Assembly (NCBI GenBank): GCA_965229645.1
Contig: OZ245893.1
Coordinates: 2,604,001-2,668,000, forward strand
From: CAXQZM01 sp965229645
Lineage (GTDB): Bacteria; Pseudomonadota; Alphaproteobacteria; UBA7985
Direction: 5' to 3'
DNA length: 64,000 bases
Below the pieces are notes generated by a model. It saw nothing but the letters and a program-made list of their open reading frames with translations, made no database searches and was not told where the DNA came from. Below are positions 8,244 to 15,106 of this stretch, piece after piece; the stretch's first letter is position 1; each line of letters starts with the position of its first letter. A program made the translations under genes and the position numbers.

Positions 8244-8986
8244 GGGGTGAGCCGGTGCGCATAGAGGTGCTGGTAGTGCGGCAACAGGGTTTCGTACATG
8301 TCTTGCACCGCCGCGGGCGCGGCGCGCATGTCCGCCGCGCGGGGAGTCTGGGGTTTTAAGCCATCGGAAGCCCTGAGCGCCGCGTGCCACGATCCGCCGT
8401 CGTACCAGCTGACCTCCGAACGGTCCCCAGGCTGCCAGCGCAGCGCTTCGGCGCGAAACTCCAGGCCGACCGCTGCACACCAAGCCGCAACAAGGCCGTC
8501 GGGGTCCTTGAGCAGATCGTCGGAGTCGATCAGCGGCGGGGCCTGACCGCTGCGGTCGGCCACGCGGTCGAACAAGTCGCGCTGCTCGCGAACTGCAGTT
8601 TCCGAAATCAGAAACTCGGGCCAGTGCCTGGCCATGGAGGTCAAAATCTTCGCGGGGTCACGGATCAGGAAGGAATGGGTGAACTGGTCCAAAAAAGCCC
8701 AATCCCAACCGCCGAAGAAGTCGCGCACATAGTGCGGAAAGTCCTTCGAAAACACAGGCCCCTGCTGCACGGCGGCCTGCAGCTTGGCGAAGATCGATGC
8801 AAAGGTCAGGCCTGGAACGCGCGGGCTGTCGGGCGTCAATCGGGGCCACTTGGCCCCGTCGCCCTGGTACCACCACTCGCCAAAGGGTTCGTGAAAACAA
8901 GCATGGTCGCCGCGCATCCGCATCATCCATTCGAACGCCGTGGAGGTGGACCGCGGCGCGGCCCACAAGGCCAGAATCTTCGGCAT
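8240..8986 (-). CDS. Sulfotransferase-family protein
   Basis: The 248-residue protein starts with ILALWAAPRSTSTAFEWMM, matching the 5'-phosphosulfate-binding loop of P-loop sulfotransferases (PRSxST type), and has SFLIRDPAKILTSMARHWPE near residue 105, the equivalent of the 3'-phosphate-binding helix (R-D-P...S). Such enzymes move sulfate from PAPS to an acceptor; the acceptor here is unknown. The gene sits between the Asp/Glu-racemase-fold gene (stop and start share one base, TGATG) and cysQ (ATGA overlap), so the three are translationally coupled. No PAPS synthesis genes are in the window. Confidence 0.78.
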   Translation of the reverse strand: MPKILALWAAPRSTSTAFEWMMRMRGDHACFHEPFGEWWYQGDGAKWPRLTPDSPRVPGLTFASIFAKLQAAVQQGPVFSKDFPHYVRDFFGGWDWAFLDQFTHSFLIRDPAKILTSMARHWPEFLISETAVREQRDLFDRVADRSGQAPPLIDSDDLLKDPDGLVAAWCAAVGLEFRAEALRWQPGDRSEVSWYDGGSWHAALRASDGLKPQTPRAADMRAAPAAVQDMYETLLPHYQHLYAHRLTP

Positions 8987-9822
8987 CAGCCCAACCCATC
9001 GAGCAGATGGCCCAGACCCTTGCGCGTCGGTGCCGCGTCGATGGTCTTGAAAATCCGCCAGTATAGAGCGGTGTCGGAGGCGATGAGGGGCTTGCCGACT
9101 TCGCGTTCGATTTGCGCGGCGAGCGAGACGGGACGGTGGGTCAACCCCTCGGCATCGCGCCAGTTGGGCATGCCGTTGATCAGGTACGCCTCGGCGTCGG
9201 GCGCACGCTCGGCCAGGCGGCGCATGGATTCGAGGGCGGTGTCAAAGGGGAAAATCCAGGAACGGGCGTTGACCTGATCCTGGGTGTCGTAGAGCCCCAG
9301 ATCGACGAAGTTGCCGACATAGATCAGCTCCAGCCCCGCCGCGCGCAGGAACCGCGCCAGGCCATCGCGCCAGTCGGGCCAGTAGTAGACCGAGTTGAGC
9401 GCCAGACGCTGCACGCCCAGGTGGCGGCACGCCTCGACCAAGCAATAGCCCGCCATGTGCAGGGGTGTGTCGTAGGTCTGGGCCATGCGGTCGCAAAACG
9501 CGGCGATGTCCTGCGGTGTTTTGCCGCCAGCGTGGACCCAGTTGGACCCGACTTGGCCGCAGACATCGACGCCGTTGTTGGCCATGCACTCGACGTATTC
9601 CTCAAGCAGGTCAAAGTTCTTGGCGCGTTGGTCGAGTTCATGTTGATAGCCCTTAAGGTGCAACATGCGGCCATGGGCGCCAACATGGGCGGGGGCCAGG
9701 CGAATAAAGTCCGACGGCGCGGCGTCAAAATCGTGGGGCGGGGCGGTGAAGGCGACTTGCTTGGCAAAGAGCTTCAGCGCAGGGTCGGCCCAGCGGGCGG
9801 GTTTCTGGTAGGGTTGGGTCAT
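8986..9822 (-). CDS. Asp/Glu racemase superfamily protein (maleate isomerase/arylmalonate decarboxylase-like)
   Basis: The 278-residue protein resembles the maleate cis-trans isomerase/arylmalonate decarboxylase branch of the Asp/Glu racemase superfamily. Points of similarity are a central VDVCGQVGSNWVHAGG loop where family members hold the first half of the active site, and the C-terminal VGKPLIASDTALYWRIFK, close to the G-K-P-V-I-A-S-N-x-A-L-x-W signature. The second active-site Cys expected around AYLINGMPNWR is absent, so it is not a standard two-Cys racemase. I chose ATG 9822 (MTQPYQKPARW); upstream codons lack similarity. It heads a coupled set with the sulfotransferase and cysQ. The true reaction is unknown. 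Confidence 0.65.
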   Translation of the reverse strand: MTQPYQKPARWADPALKLFAKQVAFTAPPHDFDAAPSDFIRLAPAHVGAHGRMLHLKGYQHELDQRAKNFDLLEEYVECMANNGVDVCGQVGSNWVHAGGKTPQDIAAFCDRMAQTYDTPLHMAGYCLVEACRHLGVQRLALNSVYYWPDWRDGLARFLRAAGLELIYVGNFVDLGLYDTQDQVNARSWIFPFDTALESMRRLAERAPDAEAYLINGMPNWRDAEGLTHRPVSLAAQIEREVGKPLIASDTALYWRIFKTIDAAPTRKGLGHLLDGLG

Positions 9823-9835
9823 TCCCCTAGATGGC

Positions 9836-10615
9836 TCAAGGCCGCTTGGGAAACCAAGGAAAAAACGCCGAAACCTCGCGTTGATAAGCCGCATAGTCGC
9901 TGCGTGCGACCAAATTCTGCCGCTCGTTGGGCGGAATCCCCGTAAAATAGGTCATGGCGACGTACATAATCAGGGCAGGCAAAAGGCCTGCGAGCCCCCA
10001 CGCGGGGGTGGTCAAGGCCATGATCGCCCAGCCGACCCAGACCAGCCATTCAAAGAAGTAGTTGGGATGCCGACTAACGGCCCAAAGCCCGCCACGGCAA
10101 GATTTACCCTTGTTGTCGGGGTTGAAGCGCCAGGCCTGGAGTTGCTGGTCGGCCAGCGTCTCGCCGATCACCCCCGCCACGACGGTCAGCGCGCCCAGGA
10201 TCGCCAACGGGCCGAGCGGCGCAGGGTTGGCGGCGATAATCAGGAACACCAGCGACAGGCCAAAGACGCTGATGCCCTGGTACTGATAGAACCGAAAGAT
10301 CAGCCAAGGAAACCAATCGCCCCAGTCCTGACGCATTTGCGTATAGCGCCGATCCTCGTGCCCGCCCAAAATCCGGTCGGTAAGAATATGCGTGCCCAGG
10401 CGCACCCCCCAGAGCAACGCCAGCACCGCCAACAAGGCCCGCCGCCCCTCGTCACCCGTGCCCGCCCAAGCGAGCAGCGCGCCCGAAACCCCGACCACAT
10501 AGGGCCAAAACACATCGACAATGGCCGCATCGCCCGTGCGGCGCTGGATCAGCCAGGCGACGCAAAAACAACCGAAGGAAAAAGGGATCAGGGCAAACCA
10601 AAGGGACCAATTCAT
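9836..10615 (-). CDS. DUF1295 membrane protein, steroid 5-alpha-reductase-like fold
   Basis: The 259-residue product has about seven membrane helices and the DUF1295 (PF06966) signatures: DVFWPYVVGVSG near residue 34, GVRLGTHILTDR near 72, and GLWAVSRHPNYFFEWLVWVGWA near 181, where R-H-P-N-Y-F-E-W is the strongest family mark. Family members resemble isoprenylcysteine methyltransferases and 5-alpha reductases and may reduce or modify lipid-like substrates. The start at ATG 10615 gives the common N-terminus MNWSLWFALI. It lies 13 nt upstream of the racemase-fold gene on the same strand, so it probably leads that operon. Confidence 0.85.
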   Translation of the reverse strand: MNWSLWFALIPFSFGCFCVAWLIQRRTGDAAIVDVFWPYVVGVSGALLAWAGTGDEGRRALLAVLALLWGVRLGTHILTDRILGGHEDRRYTQMRQDWGDWFPWLIFRFYQYQGISVFGLSLVFLIIAANPAPLGPLAILGALTVVAGVIGETLADQQLQAWRFNPDNKGKSCRGGLWAVSRHPNYFFEWLVWVGWAIMALTTPAWGLAGLLPALIMYVAMTYFTGIPPNERQNLVARSDYAAYQREVSAFFPWFPKRP

Positions 10616-10699
10616 GGCATGGAACTTAAAGCGGCGGCGTGCGCGGACAAGATGTTGAAGCGCTGGCTGGTCGCTCAGTGCGCTTTGCCATGCCCAGCA

Positions 10700-11235
10700 A
10701 AAGGGCGGATGCGAAGCCACTGTCCGACCGCCAAACCCACGCCCCGTTTCCCAAAATAGCGGGGGATCGGGTCGGTGCGGGCTGACGCCCTATCAGAGTT
10801 CACACATCCCAACACGACGTCATGCTGCGCGCAGTCGCAGGATCCATCACGGATCGGTGGCGGGAAGGACAGACGGCAGAAACCTTGCGGTGTGCCAAAC
10901 GGCAAGAGGCCCCTATCGAACGGCCAAACCCACGCCCAGTTTTCCAAAACAGCAGGGGATTGGGTCGGTGCGGGCTAACGCCCTATCTGAGTTCACACAT
11001 CCCAACACGACGTCATGCTGCGCGCAGTCGCAGCATCCATCACGGATCGGTGGCGGGAAGGACAGACGGCGCGAACCTTGTGGTGGGCCAAACGGCGAGA
11101 GGCCCCTATCGGACGGCCAAACCCGCGTCTATTTCCCGAACCCGCGAGGGATGGGTTCGTGCACGGATGGACCCGTCCGTTTCAACCGCTGCCAGCAGGT
11201 GATGGATTCTGCGACTTCGCTTCGCTACGCGCTGA
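10700..11235 (+). repeat. Family-2 tandem repeat array, left part
   Basis: Two full short units about 193 nt apart (10798 and 10991), plus a partial one before them, share CCAACACGACGTCATGCTGC, then GCGCAGTCGCAGCATCCATC and GGATCGGTGGCGGGAAG. The ATGCTGCG/CGCAGCAT arms form a hairpin. The last unit continues into CCGCTGCCAGCAGGTGATGG and TTCGCTACGCGCTGAA, where it is cut by the IS110 element. Open frames through the array are by-products of the repeat and not genes. Confidence 0.8.
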
Positions 11236-11269
11236 ATTGTCTGTTTAATTTCGTGTATAGGGAGGCTCT

Positions 11270-11445
11270 GAGCTTGTCGATTTGGACCCCGATCGGGGGT
11301 CCAAATCGACGTGGGCCAGGTTGACTGTGCAGAATGCAGGCCTTTGAGCGCCTATCGTCATCTGAGTCGCCTTGGTCCAGGCTCATAGCACGATCGGTAG
11401 AATAGGACGGGGACTTTAGAGCCCACGCCTGAAGACAATCAAGTG
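11270..11445 (+). ncRNA. Candidate IS110 bridge RNA
   Basis: The non-coding left end opens with a perfect 15-bp hairpin (11276-11290 paired with 11296-11310, loop GATCG). Downstream, four short guide-like segments occur in order. TGCAGAAT (11328-11335) is close to the left target CGCTGAAT. CGTCAT (11356-11361) is the reverse complement of the right target ATGACG. TCGGTAGA (11394-11401) is identical to the right end of the element through the first core base (12457-12464). AGACAAT (11433-11439) is the reverse complement of ATTGTCT at the left end (11236-11242). This is the arrangement of target-binding and donor-binding loops known for IS621 bridge RNA. The exact 5' and 3' ends are not determined. 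Confidence 0.7.
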
Positions 11446-11473
11446 CTACTCGCTTACTATATGGAGGTCTGAT

Positions 11474-12445
11474 ATGACACAAACTCACCACCCGAACAAC
11501 ATCTTTGTTGGATGCGATGTCTCAAAGGCTGACATCGCCGTCTCTATCTTGGATAAGGACAGTGATAGACCCTTAAAGTCTTTCAAGGTTCTCAACTCCA
11601 AAACGGGACTTAAGAAACTCCTCAAAGAGGTCGAAAATCTCGGCCAAATATCCATGTGTGTTTTCGAACCAACAGGTGGATATGAGATCCTACTCGCCGA
11701 AACATTGCATGAAGCGAACTGGTATCTCCATCGCGCCGACACTCGAAAAGCATCTGCCTTCGCCAGGTCGCTCAACCAGGCCAAGACCGATCCCTTGGAT
11801 GCCTTTGCCTTGGCCCTCTATGGGCGTGAACGCAAGAACCAGCTTAGACGTTACATACCCTTGAGCGCATTGCAAGTTGAGCTCAAGACTTTGGTAACCT
11901 ATCGTGGAGACCTTGTCAAAGAGCAAACAAGATTGAAAAACCGTGCCCAGTGTATCGCGATTACTTCGCTGCAGAAGAAGCACCTTAGCCAGTCACTAAA
12001 ATCGATCAAGGTTCGGATCAAAGAGGTTGAGGAAGCCGCTAGAGCTTTAATTAAATCTTGCCCCACCTTGAAGGCAAAATACGATGCTGCCACCAGCTGC
12101 CATGGGGTTGGTCCTGTTAGTGCTTTGGTCATGGTAGCCCTTGTCCCAGAGCTGGGAACGATCAACCGAAAGCAGGTGTCAGCCCTCGTCGGGTTGGTTC
12201 CTTATGCCAACCAAAGTGGCAACCGAGCGGGATATCAAAAAACTGGAAAGGGTCGATCTGTCCCTCGACAAGCCCTCTTCATGGCTGCCTTAGCCGCCTC
12301 AAGGACGGGGGTCACCAAGGAGCAGTATGAACGCCTCAGAGCCAACGGTAAGAAGCCTATGGTCGCCCTGATTGCGGTCGCCAGGAAGCTCGCTGAACAC
12401 ATCAACGCAAAATGCAAGATAGTTGTGATGGAGGCGCAAAAATAA
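11474..12445 (+). CDS. IS110-family transposase (recombinase)
   Basis: The 323-residue protein has the IS110 two-domain layout. The N-terminal RuvC-like domain holds the DEDD acidic set: D15 in FVGCDVSKAD, E65 in VFEPTGGYE, and D106 and D109 in AKTDPLDAFAL. The C-terminal Transposase_20 domain has CHGVGPVSALV near residue 209 and YANQSGNRAGY, where S248 is the expected catalytic serine, followed by GKGRSVPRQALFMAALAASR. All key residues are present and the gene is intact, so the element may be active. The start ATG follows ATATGGAGGTCTGAT, a good ribosome site. Its AT-richer codon use differs from the flanking chromosome. Confidence 0.93.
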   Translation: MTQTHHPNNIFVGCDVSKADIAVSILDKDSDRPLKSFKVLNSKTGLKKLLKEVENLGQISMCVFEPTGGYEILLAETLHEANWYLHRADTRKASAFARSLNQAKTDPLDAFALALYGRERKNQLRRYIPLSALQVELKTLVTYRGDLVKEQTRLKNRAQCIAITSLQKKHLSQSLKSIKVRIKEVEEAARALIKSCPTLKAKYDAATSCHGVGPVSALVMVALVPELGTINRKQVSALVGLVPYANQSGNRAGYQKTGKGRSVPRQALFMAALAASRTGVTKEQYERLRANGKKPMVALIAVARKLAEHINAKCKIVVMEAQK

Positions 12446-12463
12446 AATGCGCTTACTCGGTAG

Positions 12464-13157
12464 ATGACGGGGGGGTGGATCGTCTCCCTAACCGTTCAAC
12501 GTTTCATGCGGCAACCCGTCACAAGGCTGCGATGAAGCGCAACCCCCAACACGGCGTCATGCTGCGCGCAGTCGCAGCATCCATCACGGATCGGTGGCGG
12601 GAAGTACGGACGGCAGAAACCTTGCGGTGTGTTAAATGGCGAGAGGCCCCTATCGGGCCGCCAAACCCACGCCTAGTTTCCCGAAACAGCGGCGGAGGGG
12701 TTGGCTCGCGGATGGACCCGTCCGTTTCAACCGCTGCCAGCAGGTGATGGATTCTGCGACTTCGCTTCGCTACGCGCTGAATGACGGGGGGGTTGGATCG
12801 TCGCCCGAACCGTTCAACGTTTCATGCAGTAACCCTTCAGGGGGCAGCGATGAAGCACAACCCCCAACACGACGTCATGCTGCGCGCAGTCGCAGCATCC
12901 ATCACGGATCGGTGGCGGGAAGGACAGACGGCACGAACTTTGTGGCGGGTCAAACGGCAAGAGGCCCCTATCGAACAGCCAAGCCCACGCCTAGTTTGCC
13001 GAAACAGCGGCGGAGGGGTTGGCTCGCGGATGGACCCGTCCGTTTCAACCGCTGCCAGCAGGTGATGGATTCTGCGACTTCGCTTCGCTACGCGCTGAAT
13101 GACGGGGGGTGGATCGTCTCCCTAACCGTTCAACGTTTCATGCGGCAACCTTTCAGG
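12464..13157 (+). repeat. Family-2 tandem repeat array, middle part
   Basis: Two long units 318 nt apart (anchor CGTCATGCTG at about 12555 and 12873). Each runs from the GACGGGGGG motif through CCGTTCAACGTTTCATGC, AACCCCCAACACG, the ATGCTGCG/CGCAGCAT hairpin, GGACCCGTCCG, and TTCGCTACGCGCTGAATGAC. Long open frames across this block reflect the repeat period, not a protein. The third unit is interrupted at 13157 by the IS5-like element. Confidence 0.8.
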
Positions 13158-14144
13158 AGACCCGATTCTCAATAGCATGAAAAATTGGAGACGGTCTTCT
13201 CCCTACCCCTAATTTTTAGCAAATTTTCAAATTCATATTCGCTAAGCCTGCAATATTTTTTGCAATTATATTTTCATGACGATTTCCTCTGGAAATATCT
13301 GAGAAAATGTTAAATTTTTTCATTCGACCAATTGCGTGCTCCGCTGTTATACGCATAGAGTTAAACCAACGATTATAGGATTTATCTTTACGGCTAAGTG
13401 GTCTTTTTTTTGATTTCTTTATCGGCACTTCGCATGAGGTGCCTTGGTATGCCAGATCCCCCAAAACAAGAGTATCTGGCGGCTTCTCCAGTTGACTATC
13501 ATCATAAATCTTCTTGTCATGTTTTCGTCCTTGCTGAGCGGGTCCACAGGCAAGGATACGTCCCTTGTTGTCAGTGACAATCTGATGGACATGAGTGTGG
13601 CGCTTTTTCTTGCCAGAATAGTGCCGCTTGCGATTCTTCGCTGTCTTGGGACGTTGGACTGGGCGTTCGGTGCCATCAATAATCAGATACAGAAGGTCTT
13701 GCTCTTCCTCTTCGCTTAAGCGGACTTTGCGCTCAGGCATATTAAAATGACCTGCAAGGAGTTTAGAGATCGTATTTGTAGCGCGAATGCTTGTACTGTC
13801 TGAAACCCCAAATATGAGTCCCAAAAACTCATGGTTGATGTAAGTTCGATAGTAAATCAGACAAAGAAGAAGCATCTCCTCGAACCCTAATCGGTAGCGA
13901 CGACCAGCGCCAATTGCTCGCTTTCGGTCCTCTCGAGAAAGGCGGCGGAGATTATGGGCTTCCCAGAGAGGTTTCACCTCCAAAACGAGTTGCTCAAAAT
14001 CAGATAATCTGATCCCAGAGAGGCGGTAAAACAGACGAGGTTGCTTTTTGAGGACTTTCAGGGCTTTCATGATCCGTACATAACCATGAAAATTGGGCCA
14101 ACGCAAAGAAAATCAGAAAAATCAACTAATTATGAAGCAGGTCT
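13158..14144 (-). mobile_element. IS5-like insertion sequence (987 bp) with 3-bp target duplication
   Basis: Flanks read CTTTCAGG before and AGGGAGCAGCGATG after, against the uninterrupted unit CTTCAGGGGGCAGCGATG, so the element is bounded by a duplicated AGG (13155-13157 and 14145-14147). The ends are imperfect inverted repeats: AGACCCGATTCTCAAT on the left and AGACCTGCTTCATAAT on the right (reverse complement), with 12 matches in 16. One intact transposase gene fills the element. Length, ends and 3-bp duplication fit the IS5 family. Confidence 0.85.
13216..14070 (-). CDS. IS5-family DDE transposase
   Basis: The 284-residue protein has an N-terminal helix-turn-helix region (HTH_Tnp_4 type, about residues 40-105) and a DDE_Tnp_4 catalytic domain. 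Acidic residues are D132 in LIIDGTERPVQRP, D205 in LVLGDLAYQG and E244 in RITAEHAIGRMKKF. The YSGKKKRHTHVHQIV segment near 151 is a strong mark of this IS5 branch. The gene looks intact. I chose ATG 14070 over a TTG 12 codons upstream. Base composition is much more AT-rich than the chromosome, a sign of recent arrival. Confidence 0.93.
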   Translation of the reverse strand: MKALKVLKKQPRLFYRLSGIRLSDFEQLVLEVKPLWEAHNLRRLSREDRKRAIGAGRRYRLGFEEMLLLCLIYYRTYINHEFLGLIFGVSDSTSIRATNTISKLLAGHFNMPERKVRLSEEEEQDLLYLIIDGTERPVQRPKTAKNRKRHYSGKKKRHTHVHQIVTDNKGRILACGPAQQGRKHDKKIYDDSQLEKPPDTLVLGDLAYQGTSCEVPIKKSKKRPLSRKDKSYNRWFNSMRITAEHAIGRMKKFNIFSDISRGNRHENIIAKNIAGLANMNLKIC

Positions 14145-14320
14145 AGGGAGCAGCGATGAAGCGCAACCCCCAACACGACGTCATGCTGCGCGCAGTCGCA
14201 GCATCCATCACGGATCGGTGGCGGGAAGTACGGGCGGCACGAGCCTTGTGGTGGGTCAAACGACGAAGAGGCCAATATCCGACTATCGAACCCACTCCCT
14301 TTCCCACCATCATGTTCCTA
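14145..14320 (+). repeat. Family-2 repeat array, right remnant
   Basis: This is the remainder of the unit split by the IS5-like element. It starts at the duplicated AGG and continues GGGAGCAGCGATGAAGCGCA, the CGTCATGCTG anchor at 14179 and the GGATCGGTGGCGGGAAG segment, then diverges near 14270 and ends at the 3' end of the FGE-fold gene. Confidence 0.75.
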
Positions 14321-15106
14321 ACCTTGAATAAGGCGAAACCCGATTTTTGGGTGGCGTTCTTCTGGGGTGAATCCAAGGCGGGCGGCAGATCGGCAATTTT
14401 CCCCCCTATCACTAAATGAGCCACCACGAATGACAAACATTTCCTCAGTTATCTGCTTCTGACTAGCTTGCCTCGGAAATCCATTCTGATTGGCCCCCTC
14501 ATGCGAGTCATGCCAAACATCTGCACACCATTCCCACACGTTTCCATGCATGTCGTAAAGACCCCAAGGATTAGCGTCGTATGACTTTACAACGGTCGGC
14601 CAATCCCAAATTGCTTTGGTGTCATCCCACGAGTCACCCCATGAAAAGCGCCTTCGTATGCCTGCCCTGCAAGCATACTCCCATTGCGCCTCTGAAGGGA
14701 GCTGAACCTTTAGACCGCAAATCAAACCATTTAGTTGAGTTATGAAGTCTTGTATTTCCGCTCCTGTTAGGTTCGTTACGGGTTTCATGACTGCCTGACT
14801 CGGATCGTCGCCCGTGATCGCGTCATAGAACGCCTGCGTTACGGGCGTATCCATGATCCAGAATCCTCCAGTAAAGGTTACTCTGATTCGGGGACCTTCT
14901 TCCTCTTGCCTTCCCTCCTCCCCCTTGGGCGAGCCCATGAGGAATTGGCCTGGGGGGCACCAGCGGAAGGTTTGGACTTGGTTCTCGACTCTGAGTTCGG
15001 CGAAAACGCCGTAGCGGTCTTGACCCCAACCCGAGGCCCAGGGCGGGGCCTCGCCGCGCTCGAGGGGGTGACGGCGGGAGTCGATTGTGTGGGGCAGGAC
15101 GGTCAT
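14318..15106 (-). CDS. FGE-fold (SUMF1/C-type-lectin-like) protein, third domain of the locus
   Basis: The 262-residue protein is one FGE-sulfatase-type domain (PF03781): FRWCPPGQFLMGSP near residue 46, FWIMDTPVTQAFY near 84, LPSEAQWEYACRAG near 142, GLYDMHGNVWEWCADVW near 186 and VIRGGSFSDRGENCRSAAR near 229. True formylglycine-generating enzymes use two cysteines in the last motif; here only the second is present, so sulfatase activation is unlikely and a binding role is more probable. ATG 15106 overlaps the stop of the 1097-residue gene by four bases (ATGA). Its C-terminal codons do not match the variable-region pattern seen in the upstream gene. It ends at the repeat array. Confidence 0.85.
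   Translation of the reverse strand: MTVLPHTIDSRRHPLERGEAPPWASGWGQDRYGVFAELRVENQVQTFRWCPPGQFLMGSPKGEEGRQEEEGPRIRVTFTGGFWIMDTPVTQAFYDAITGDDPSQAVMKPVTNLTGAEIQDFITQLNGLICGLKVQLPSEAQWEYACRAGIRRRFSWGDSWDDTKAIWDWPTVVKSYDANPWGLYDMHGNVWEWCADVWHDSHEGANQNGFPRQASQKQITEEMFVIRGGSFSDRGENCRSAARLGFTPEERHPKIGFRLIQG

Larger units (their letters stand above)
11236..12463 (+). mobile_element. IS110-family insertion sequence, boundaries set by empty-site comparison
   Basis: Undisturbed repeat units at 12770-12792 and 13088-13108 read CTACGCGCTGAATGACGGGG. Here the left half ends CTACGCGCTGAAT (to 11237) and the right half resumes ATGACGGGG (from 12464), so the inserted DNA is about 1.23 kb with only the dinucleotide AT shared at both junctions. 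That fits IS110 recombination, which makes no long target duplication. The element has 236 nt of non-coding DNA on the left and 18 nt after the transposase gene on the right, the IS110-group layout. There are no terminal inverted repeats. Element structure is complete. Confidence 0.85.

Noticed and set aside
8244..8483. An 80-residue N-terminal extension of CysQ
   Set aside because: It lies inside the sulfotransferase gene in a different frame, and the family starts at the ATG overlapping the sulfotransferase stop.
10800..13175. Long plus-strand open frames in the family-2 array
   Set aside because: Several frames stay open through the same repeat, lack ribosome sites and encode arginine-rich low-complexity products. 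They come from the repeat period and base composition.
14318..14440. Third DGR variable region at the end of the stand-alone FGE-fold gene
   Set aside because: Its last segment (RGGSFSDRGENCRSAARLGF) has third-position differences from VR1/VR2 in codons that are constant there, and the 60-nt tract and GGCA hairpin are missing. It is an ordinary paralogue.
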